A stretch of 8,534 bases of DNA from Eubacterium sp. (GTDB taxonomy: Bacteria; Bacillota; Clostridia; Lachnospirales; Lachnospiraceae): assembly GCA_017445525.1 (NCBI GenBank), contig JAFSTZ010000184.1, positions 1-8,534 of the forward strand, in the 5' to 3' direction. The position numbers and the translations under genes were made by a program. Under the pieces are notes generated by a model, which searched no databases, was not told where the DNA came from, and saw only the letters and a list, made by a program, of their open reading frames with translations. Below, piece after piece: positions 1-5,404 of the stretch. The stretch's first letter is position 1. Each line of letters begins with the position of its first letter.

Positions 1-316
1 CCAAAACCCAATTATTCATATCTTTGTTTCCGGTGCTTTTAAGAACGACATTCACTTGGAAACCACTGTCCCATTTGTTGTCGAGCTTAAACTCAGCTTT
101 AAAGTCGTCTCCTTCAGCCTGATTATCAGTTTGTGCCCCTGCATCCTGACTTCCGACATTATCCGCATCGCTCAAATTGAGCCTTTCGGACGCATTACTC
201 TTTTGCTCATTCTGTGCATTTCCCACACCACCAAACGGAAAAAATGAGCAACCCGATATGATCATCGAACATACAAGTAGTAATGATAGAGTTCTCAAGG
301 CTTTGGTCTTTCTCAT
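1..316 (-). CDS. Lipoprotein with CBM2-like carbohydrate-binding domain (3' part beyond window)
   Basis: The first 105 residues are visible; the gene runs off the left edge with no stop. The start is an ATG with a GAGGTG ribosome binding site 7 nt upstream. Residues 1-23 form a lipoprotein signal peptide: basic MRKTK, a hydrophobic stretch, then lipobox I-S-G-C with the lipidated Cys at 23. A low-complexity linker rich in Asn, Gln, Ser and Asp covers about residues 33-70. From residue 72 the sequence (FKLDNKWDSGFQVNV, then a Thr-Gly turn and NNWVL) follows the start of a family 2 cellulose-binding module, with W82 and W103 at the usual conserved Trp positions. The protein should be anchored outside the membrane and may bind cellulose, xylan or another glycan; any catalytic domain would lie beyond the window. 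It starts 38 nt after the glycosyltransferase stop and is probably co-transcribed. The lipoprotein call is firm; the CBM2 call rests on about 34 residues. Confidence 0.78.
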   Translation of the reverse strand, partial: MRKTKALRTLSLLLVCSMIISGCSFFPFGGVGNAQNEQKSNASERLNLSDADNVGSQDAGAQTDNQAEGDDFKAEFKLDNKWDSGFQVNVVLKSTGNKDMNNWVL

Positions 317-354
317 AATCTGTCACCTCATGTTATTCTTTCATGGATTAGTTG

Positions 355-1644
355 TTATTTATCAGCTTTTCTAAGCCTTCTTGCCGCATCCAAAACTATG
401 TCCTGATTCATATATATGTATAGTATTTTGTTATACTCATAGCTTTGAACAGCAAGCACATCTTCATCATTGATGATCGCATTTCTGTATATATCAATAT
501 ATATCTTTTTCATCGAAAAATCTTTGACCTTAAAAATGTTCTCACAGAGTTCAAACACCACCTCTGCTTCATTTTCCGATGACACTTCTTTCATTCCGGG
601 AGCTTCTTTTTCAAAGAAATTACGCAAATAATAAGCGTCATCCTCAAGTCCTGTATCTATCAAATAATAACTTTTTTTATCCTTTATAAATCCGATAAGC
701 TTATCATCGTTCGCATCATTTTCAAGTATCCTGGTCCCGTCATCCTTGCCCCTGACACCTGTCAAAGCATCCTGATACGCCAGCGAAATAGTTGTTTTTA
801 TATTGTGCTCTTCTCTGAACATACACTCATACAGCGCGTCAAACACAGCACTCAAAAGTTGAAATGACATATTGTCAAGCATTTCTTCAGGCGTAAATCT
901 AAGGAAAAAGTTTGTCCTGTTTCTCCACATGTAATAATTTATAAAGGTATTCGGACGTCTGACTATCGCCCCCATCTGATGAAGTGCTTTTGCCGAAGCA
1001 AGTGTGACAACCCTGTATCCGGCGAGATGGATCCTGTGCCCCCATTCCATATCATCCCAATATATAAAATTATCCTCAGGCATGATCCCAACCTCAGGCT
1101 TTTTTGCAGCCTCAGCCCTCACCATAACGGCGCAGGTCGCAACAGTATCACACTCAATGATATCCGGAAGTGAACCGTCCTCTATCGTATCGGCTCCGAT
1201 TGTTTTTGCCGAACAATGCTCGAAGTCTATCAGCAATCCACTCTGCTGGATATGATCGGGTATCTGCATATGGTAAACCCTGCAACCGGCCATCCCAACA
1301 TCAGGATTTGCCTCCATATATTCATACAATACTGCCAACGCATTTTCATCGACCTGAGCATCATCATCCAGGCAGAAAAAATACTTATATCCTTCATCTC
1401 TAACCCTGCGGAGTCCGGTGTTGAAGCCGCCTGATCCGCCGAGATTCTCACTGTTTTCAAGTAGCGTTATACTATCGGAGTATTTTTCTTTGAGCGCAGC
1501 AGCACTTCCGTCAGAGGACGCATTGTCAACTACAAAAATGTCCGGCTCGACACCCTTACTCTCAAGCACACTTTGTACACTGTCAAGGACGAAATCTTTT
1601 TTGTTATAATTACATATCACAACGCCAATTTGTTTATCGCTCAA
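355..1644 (-). CDS. Family 2 glycosyltransferase, GlfT/rhamnosyltransferase-like
   Basis: Cytoplasmic GT-A glycosyltransferase that probably adds a sugar (galactofuranose- or rhamnose-type donor suggested by similarity) to a cell-surface glycan. Numbered from the TTG start (429 aa), the N-terminal half has the family 2 signatures: IGVVICNYN at about 6-14, VVDNASSDGS at 38-47, ENLGGSGGFNTG at 66-77, the metal-binding LDDDAQVD at 92-99 and WDDMEWGHR at 196-204, the likely catalytic acid region. The NLGGSGG and WDDxE motifs resemble GlfT2-type galactofuranosyltransferases. About 140 C-terminal residues match no domain I know. I chose TTG because AGGAG lies 7 nt before it. A GTG 33 nt upstream (base 1677) would add 11 residues and overlap the preceding stop as GTGA, but has no good binding site. 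The gene follows the diguanylate cyclase and precedes the lipoprotein in the same direction, so one operon is likely. The donor and acceptor sugars cannot be read from sequence. Confidence 0.85.
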   Translation of the reverse strand: MSDKQIGVVICNYNKKDFVLDSVQSVLESKGVEPDIFVVDNASSDGSAAALKEKYSDSITLLENSENLGGSGGFNTGLRRVRDEGYKYFFCLDDDAQVDENALAVLYEYMEANPDVGMAGCRVYHMQIPDHIQQSGLLIDFEHCSAKTIGADTIEDGSLPDIIECDTVATCAVMVRAEAAKKPEVGIMPEDNFIYWDDMEWGHRIHLAGYRVVTLASAKALHQMGAIVRRPNTFINYYMWRNRTNFFLRFTPEEMLDNMSFQLLSAVFDALYECMFREEHNIKTTISLAYQDALTGVRGKDDGTRILENDANDDKLIGFIKDKKSYYLIDTGLEDDAYYLRNFFEKEAPGMKEVSSENEAEVVFELCENIFKVKDFSMKKIYIDIYRNAIINDEDVLAVQSYEYNKILYIYMNQDIVLDAARRLRKADK

Positions 1645-1651
1645 TGTTTTT

Positions 1652-1656
1652 CTCCT
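1652..1656 (-). promoter_or_regulatory. Ribosome binding site supporting a TTG start
   Basis: AGGAG on the minus strand, 7 nt before the TTG at 1644. It is the only good Shine-Dalgarno match near the glycosyltransferase start and decides for TTG over the upstream GTG at 1677. Confidence 0.65.
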
Positions 1657-1673
1657 GTTTTTTTTGATTGGTA

Positions 1674-3140
1674 TCACTGTCCGTTTTTATTTCTGAGATC
1701 AGCCTTCATTTGTTTTTTGTTTTCGTACATTTTTGCATCTGCTCTCTTGAACACATCCTCAACAGTGGCATCAACATTCTTGTCGTACAGAGCAAACCCA
1801 AGTGCCGCCGATACTTTTTCCCAAGGCTCATACACCTGACTTTCCTGCCTGTGCATGATGGAGTCGAAAAACTTACGGGAGATAAGTTTTATATTTCGAT
1901 AATCATAGTTCTCAAGGATAACACAAAACTCATCCCCACCTACTCTGTAAACAGGTGAATGCTTGAAATGATTGCAGATTATCGACGCTATGGTATTGAT
2001 AGATATATCACCTTTGTCATGACCATATGTATCATTTGTGAATTTAAGATCATTTAAATCAACAATAGCTATACCAAACTGAGCCAGGTTTTTTTCTATG
2101 GACTCTGTCAGCCTGACCGTATCCTTCTCATAGGCTCTTTTATTGCGAAGACCGGTCTGAGGATCTTTCGTAGCTGCCTGCTCCATTTCATAAGTCTCTT
2201 CCCTCGAAAGAATCAGCTGTTCTCTGGTCTTGACGAGATTTGTTATATATCTGTTCAAATCCTGCTCCATCTGTTTCATAGACTCGGAAAGCTCTCTGAT
2301 CTCATCATGAGATGTGACTACAACGCCCGCAAATCCGGTATTGCCTGCTTTGTTCTCGGCACTGCAGTACTCCTCGGCTGCACTTGAAAGCTTTTTTATC
2401 GGTTGAACCACAAAACGGTTTACAAGAATAAATCCTATTATGCATATAATTAATGTAATCGCCAAAAACAACAGCAAAAGCATATAAAAATAGCTTTTTT
2501 CCTGATCTTTGACATCATTCATTGAAATGTCCACGCACGCGTAAGCGATAACCTGATCTTGTGAATCAAATATGGCAACTCCGGCGGTTAACAGCCATCC
2601 ATACTCTTCCGTATCGGTGATATACGGCAGATATCCTCTTGCGGGGTTTGTAAGACATTCTTTATTTACATCATAAAGCGGATCAAAGCATCCCGGCGGA
2701 CACGCATCCTCCTCGGCAGCATCGACCAGATAGATGGCTTTTTCAGTCGCAGGATCGACATAAACAGTATACATGCAATCGACATCCGTATTGTTTTGTA
2801 AAGTTCTCATAGTCTCTTTTACCTTGGAAAACTCAGGCATTTTTTCAACCTTGGCGAATTTGGCTATATATTCATCAAACTCCGGAGTCCCCCACTCTTC
2901 ACTCCCGACCTTTTCCTCAGTTGAATTGTATATCTGAATAACGCTGTCTCGAACCACCCTCATATCCTCGGGATCTACCATGTAAGACAACGCCGTAGCA
3001 AGCTGTCTGGCATTATCCTTGTAATTGTTGTCGGTTGTGTTATTGATGATTCCACTACTCACAAAAAGTCCCATGCTACTCATAAGCAGCGCAAACGAAA
3101 CGATCATTATAATAGCTTTTATTCGTAGTGAAAATTTCAT
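1674..3140 (-). CDS. Membrane-bound Cache-HAMP-GGDEF diguanylate cyclase
   Basis: Predicted to make cyclic di-GMP from two GTP in response to an extracytoplasmic signal. Of 488 residues, about 8-31 form the first membrane helix and 217-240 the second. The outer sensor between them ends in a Cache-like stretch (YGWLLTAGVAIFD at 180-192, then VDISMNDV). A HAMP region follows at about 241-297 and a short coiled coil to 320. The GGDEF domain has DPQTGLRNKRAY at 326-337, DLNDLKFTNDTYGHDKGD at 361-378, the intact GGDEF active site at 401-405 and RADAKMYENKK at 466-476. The position of the product-inhibition RxxD motif reads FKHS, so the canonical I-site is absent. There is no EAL domain. Five cysteines lie in the outer domain (122, 147, 151, 162, 202), including CPPGC at 147-151. 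The ATG follows a G-rich Shine-Dalgarno (GGGGGGAGG, 7 nt spacing). It appears to be the first gene of the operon that includes the glycosyltransferase. The signal sensed is unknown. Confidence 0.92.
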   Translation of the reverse strand: MKFSLRIKAIIMIVSFALLMSSMGLFVSSGIINNTTDNNYKDNARQLATALSYMVDPEDMRVVRDSVIQIYNSTEEKVGSEEWGTPEFDEYIAKFAKVEKMPEFSKVKETMRTLQNNTDVDCMYTVYVDPATEKAIYLVDAAEEDACPPGCFDPLYDVNKECLTNPARGYLPYITDTEEYGWLLTAGVAIFDSQDQVIAYACVDISMNDVKDQEKSYFYMLLLLFLAITLIICIIGFILVNRFVVQPIKKLSSAAEEYCSAENKAGNTGFAGVVVTSHDEIRELSESMKQMEQDLNRYITNLVKTREQLILSREETYEMEQAATKDPQTGLRNKRAYEKDTVRLTESIEKNLAQFGIAIVDLNDLKFTNDTYGHDKGDISINTIASIICNHFKHSPVYRVGGDEFCVILENYDYRNIKLISRKFFDSIMHRQESQVYEPWEKVSAALGFALYDKNVDATVEDVFKRADAKMYENKKQMKADLRNKNGQ

Positions 3141-3180
3141 GCTTATACCTCCCCCCTAAAAAGACATAACCACTTTCTTT

Positions 3181-3209
3181 ATTTTAACATTTTTCAAGCC
3201 TAAATACAA
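3181..3209 (-). promoter_or_regulatory. Candidate sigma-70-type promoter of the diguanylate cyclase operon
   Basis: On the minus strand a -35-like TTGTAT (3204-3209) and a good -10 TAAAAT (3181-3186) are separated by exactly 17 nt in AT-rich DNA. Transcription would begin near 3175, giving a leader of about 35 nt before the ATG. The -35 matches the consensus at only three of six positions, so this is a moderate call. It would place the structured repeat element upstream of the transcript, not inside its leader. Confidence 0.45.
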
Positions 3210-3243
3210 CTATTATTTGACCATATATGTTACCATTCACGGG

Positions 3244-3304
3244 TGTATATAGTCTAAGTGTACACTCAGAGCTTGCTCTGAAGTGTACACTTAAACTATA
3301 TACA
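3244..3304. repeat. Long near-perfect hairpin with two internal GTGTAC palindromes
   Basis: Arms 3244-3272 and 3275-3304 pair along almost their whole length, with one C/A-type mismatch on the plus strand (a G-U wobble on the minus strand) and one single-base bulge, closed by the apex AGCTTGCT. Each arm also contains its own palindrome: AGTGTACACT at 3257-3266 and AAGTGTACACTT at 3281-3292, with centres 25 bp apart. There is no run of T after it on either strand, so it is not a standard intrinsic terminator. It could be a paired operator for a dimeric regulator, an RNA stem, or the hairpin end of a mobile element. Confidence 0.8.
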
Positions 3305-3305
3305 A

Positions 3306-3425
3306 ACCGTATACGGTAACCAAACCACATGAGGAATGTGTGTCTGAAAGACACAATAGAGTTCGACGAAGCTTCGGATCTGCAAGCTTGCTTGCATGAT
3401 CAAAGCGAGAAGAACGGACATTCCG
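3306..3425. repeat. Cluster of short palindromes and hairpins inside the intergenic element
   Basis: In order on the plus strand: ACCGTATACGGT, a perfect 12-bp palindrome at 3306-3317; TGTGTCT-GAA-AGACACA at 3339-3355, a 7-bp stem with a three-base loop; CGAAGCTTCG at 3367-3376; GATC-TGCAAG-CTTG-CTTGCA-T-GATC at 3377-3401, a 10-bp stem with one bulge; and CGGA-CAT-TCCG at 3415-3425. GGTAACCAAACC at 3315-3326 can also pair with GGTTTGTTACC at 3430-3440 with one bulge. This density of self-complementarity in 120 nt is far above that of the surrounding coding DNA. Confidence 0.65.
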
Positions 3426-3437
3426 AATGGGTTTGTT

Positions 3438-3468
3438 ACCCGTGAATGGTAATCTGTCATTCACGGGT
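3438..3468. repeat. 11-bp hairpin linking the inverted and direct repeats
   Basis: ACCCGTGAATG at 3438-3448 pairs with CATTCACGGGT at 3458-3468 around a 9-nt loop. The left arm is also the right half of the 15-bp inverted repeat, and the right arm is the start of the second direct-repeat copy. The same bases can therefore pair locally or with the copy 200 nt away. Confidence 0.7.
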
Positions 3469-3488
3469 GTATGTAGTCTAAAAGACAC

Positions 3489-3524
3489 AAAAACAGGCCT
3501 TTCGGCAAAAACCGAAAGGCCTGT
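3489..3524 (-). terminator. Intrinsic terminator after etfA
   Basis: On the minus strand a perfect 13-bp stem (CCGAAAGGCCTGT with its complement, at 3493-3505 and 3512-3524) closes a 6-nt loop and is followed by TTTTT (3493-3489). It begins 13 nt after the etfA stop. The run of T follows only on the minus strand, so it ends the butyrate operon and separates it from the diguanylate cyclase operon. Confidence 0.93.
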
Positions 3525-3537
3525 CAAAAAACACTGA

Positions 3538-4587
3538 TTACTTATCAGCAAGTTCTGATTTAACCATATCAGTAAGCTGTGGAAGGATCTTGTTGAGGTC
3601 TCCCACGATACCGTAATCAGCTACATCAAAGATAGGTGCATCCTCATCCTTGTTGATAGCGATGATAAGGTCTGACTCCTCCATACCGGCAACATGCTGG
3701 ATAGCGCCTGAGATACCGATAGCAAAGTAAACGTTCGGACGAACGGTCTTTCCTGTCTGACCTACCTGACGATCCTGCGGAAGCCAGCCGTTCTCAACTA
3801 CTGCACGTGAGCAGCTCACTGTTCCGCCGATGACCTCAGCAAAGTCCTCAAGAAGCTTGAAGTTCTCCTTGCTTCCGACTCCACGTCCTCCTGATACCAG
3901 GATCTTTGCTGCCATGATATCAACAGTGCTTGCAACTGATTTAACTACATTGAGTATCTCAACATAGCGGTTATCCGGAGTGAATCCCGGATTAAACTCG
4001 ATGATATCAGCCTTAGCGCCCTTGTTCGGCTCGATCTTCTGCATAACGCCCGGACGGACTGTAGCCATCTGAGGACGGTTATACGGACAAGCGATGGTAG
4101 CGATGGTGTTTCCGCCGAATGCAGGACGGGTCATGAGAAGCTGTTTCTCGATGTCCTTGTTTGCTGCATTGTCGTGGAAGGTGCCTATCTCAAGTACTGT
4201 ACAGTCAGCCGTAAGACCTGTAGCCACACGAGCTGATACTGTAGGTCCTAAATCACGTCCGATCGGAGTAGCTCCGACAAGCATGATCTCAGGCTTCTTC
4301 TCTTTGATAACAGAAGCCAGTGCATGTGCATAAGGCTCTGTACGATAATCCTTAAGCTCCGGATCGTCAACAACGATCACGTGATCTGCGCCATACTCAG
4401 CCAGCGCATCTGCTTTATCTTTGATTCCTGATCCGATCAGCACTGCAGTCACATCCTGACCGAGGTCTGCTGCCAGATCCTTTGCCTTGCCCAACAACTC
4501 GAAAGCGATACTGCCGATGACACCGTCGACCTGCTCAGCGAAGACATAAACGCCTTTAAACTCTTCAATATTAGGTGTATTTGCCAT
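3538..4587 (-). CDS. etfA: Electron transfer flavoprotein subunit alpha
   Basis: Large subunit of the cytoplasmic flavoprotein that works with butyryl-CoA dehydrogenase. In butyrate-forming anaerobes the Bcd-EtfAB complex oxidises NADH and splits the electrons between crotonyl-CoA and ferredoxin. Residues 1 to about 200 form the variable N-terminal domain. Residues 226 to 340 form the conserved FAD-binding domain, with SGGRGVGS at 232-239, RQVGQTGKTVRP at 273-284, GISGAIQHVAGM at 291-302 and NKDEDAPIFDVADYGIVGD at 312-330. The length of 349 aa is within the usual range and the gene is intact. The ATG follows AGGAGG by 8 nt and lies 12 nt after the etfB stop, so the two subunits are made together. 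It is the last gene before the operon terminator. Bifurcation itself is inferred from gene context; the EtfAB identity is certain. Confidence 0.97.
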   Translation of the reverse strand: MANTPNIEEFKGVYVFAEQVDGVIGSIAFELLGKAKDLAADLGQDVTAVLIGSGIKDKADALAEYGADHVIVVDDPELKDYRTEPYAHALASVIKEKKPEIMLVGATPIGRDLGPTVSARVATGLTADCTVLEIGTFHDNAANKDIEKQLLMTRPAFGGNTIATIACPYNRPQMATVRPGVMQKIEPNKGAKADIIEFNPGFTPDNRYVEILNVVKSVASTVDIMAAKILVSGGRGVGSKENFKLLEDFAEVIGGTVSCSRAVVENGWLPQDRQVGQTGKTVRPNVYFAIGISGAIQHVAGMEESDLIIAINKDEDAPIFDVADYGIVGDLNKILPQLTDMVKSELADK

Positions 4588-4599
4588 GATTTCGCCTCC

Positions 4600-5388
4600 T
4601 TAGATAATATGCTTTTCTTTCAGCTTGTCAACGATGATCGTAGCGCCCTCTGTCGGATCAGCCGGTACAAACTTCTCGCCTGCACCCTTTCTGACCTTAT
4701 CAGAAGCCTTTGCGATCTTTGTCGGTGAACCGTTAAGTCCGATATTGGAGTCATCAACATCCTTGAGGTCAGCTCTGCCCCAGGTAGTGATCTCCTTCTC
4801 ATAAGCATCCCAGATGCCGCCCGGACTCATATAACGAGGCTCGTTCAGCTCTGAAAGAGCTGTAAGAAGACATGGCATCTTTGCCTTTAACTCATGGTAA
4901 CGATCCTGATACTGACGCTGAACGATCACTGAATCACCATCGATCTTTACGTCCTGTGCATATGAAATTACCGGAAGTCCCAGATGCTCAGCAATCTGAG
5001 GACCAACCTGTGCTGTATCACCATCGATAGCCTGACGACCGGTGATGATCAGATCAAAGTCGATATTTCTGAGTGCACCTGCGATGGTAGTTGATGTAGC
5101 CCATGTATCTGCTCCACCAAGAACTCTGTCTGTAACAAGGATACCCTTGTCAGCGCCCATAGCCATAGCCTCACGCAGAACATCCTCTGCCTTCGGAAGG
5201 CCCATGGTAAGAACCGTAACTTCAACATCGTCTCTTTCATCCTTGATGCGAAGAGCAGCCTCGAGGCCTGCCTTGTCATCAGGATTCATAATAGTGAGCA
5301 TCGCTGCTCTGTTAAGTGTGCCATCCGGGTTAAACACTACGCCGCCCGCTGTATCCGGCACCTGCTTGATACATACTACGATTTTCAC
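4600..5388 (-). CDS. etfB: Electron transfer flavoprotein subunit beta
   Basis: Small subunit of the electron transfer flavoprotein (262 aa). It begins MKIVVCIKQVPDT, the typical EtfB N-terminus. TGRQAIDGDTAQVGP at 116-130 is the conserved nucleotide-binding stretch, which in bifurcating Etf proteins holds the FAD that takes the hydride from NADH. The stretch from VIVQRQYQDRYHELKAKMP to LLTAL (about 154-177) is the region of the EtfB family signature. The start codon is GTG, backed by AGGAGG 7 nt upstream. The gene lies 16 nt after bcd and 12 nt before etfA. The bcd-etfB-etfA order is the usual one for the butyryl-CoA dehydrogenase/Etf complex and favours the NADH-using, ferredoxin-coupled type over the respiratory type. 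No defects are visible. Confidence 0.97.
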   Translation of the reverse strand: MKIVVCIKQVPDTAGGVVFNPDGTLNRAAMLTIMNPDDKAGLEAALRIKDERDDVEVTVLTMGLPKAEDVLREAMAMGADKGILVTDRVLGGADTWATSTTIAGALRNIDFDLIITGRQAIDGDTAQVGPQIAEHLGLPVISYAQDVKIDGDSVIVQRQYQDRYHELKAKMPCLLTALSELNEPRYMSPGGIWDAYEKEITTWGRADLKDVDDSNIGLNGSPTKIAKASDKVRKGAGEKFVPADPTEGATIIVDKLKEKHII

Positions 5389-5395
5389 TGCGAAC

Positions 5396-5401
5396 CCTCC
5401 T
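5396..5401 (-). promoter_or_regulatory. Ribosome binding site for the GTG start of etfB
   Basis: AGGAGG on the minus strand, 7 nt before GTG at 5388, within the short bcd-etfB gap. It fixes the non-ATG start of etfB. Confidence 0.85.
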
Positions 5402-5404
5402 TTC

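Larger units (their letters stand above)
3230..3452. repeat. Segment bounded by a 15-bp perfect inverted repeat
   Basis: TTACCATTCACGGGT at 3230-3244 returns as its exact reverse complement, ACCCGTGAATGGTAA, at 3438-3452. The two arms enclose about 190 nt that is itself packed with hairpins. I see no open reading frame worth calling inside and no clear target-site duplication directly outside. The layout fits a small non-autonomous mobile element (MITE-like) or a closed multi-branch RNA structure; neither is proven. Confidence 0.7.
3234..3481. repeat. 24-bp direct repeat pair flanking the structured element
   Basis: The 24 nt at 3234-3257, beginning CATTCACGGGTGTAT and ending AGTCTAA, recur at 3458-3481 with a single difference (A at 3249, G at 3473). 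The spacing is 224 nt. The left copy overlaps both the inverted repeat and the long hairpin. The right copy runs up to just short of the etfA terminator. A duplication of a mobile element end, or recombination between element copies, could give this arrangement. Confidence 0.75.

Noticed and set aside
56..374. Short plus-strand open frames at the left end
   Set aside because: They are antisense to the lipoprotein, whose signal peptide, lipobox and CBM2-like residues make it clearly the real coding strand.
3141..3240. A c-di-GMP (GEMM) riboswitch ahead of the diguanylate cyclase gene
   Set aside because: The conserved GEMM core sequences are not visible, and the candidate promoter leaves a leader of only about 35 nt.
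3230..3452. Complete insertion sequence
   Set aside because: There are inverted repeats but no transposase frame or remnant, and no clear target-site duplication, so at most a non-autonomous element.
3230..3481. CRISPR array
   Set aside because: There are only two direct-repeat copies, 224 nt apart, with no regular spacers and no cas genes.
3291..3551. Possible 86-codon minus-strand gene in the etfA-downstream gap
   Set aside because: It runs through the etfA terminator and the hairpin cluster, overlaps the etfA stop, has no good ribosome binding site and looks like no protein family. The open frame is a by-product of the repeats.
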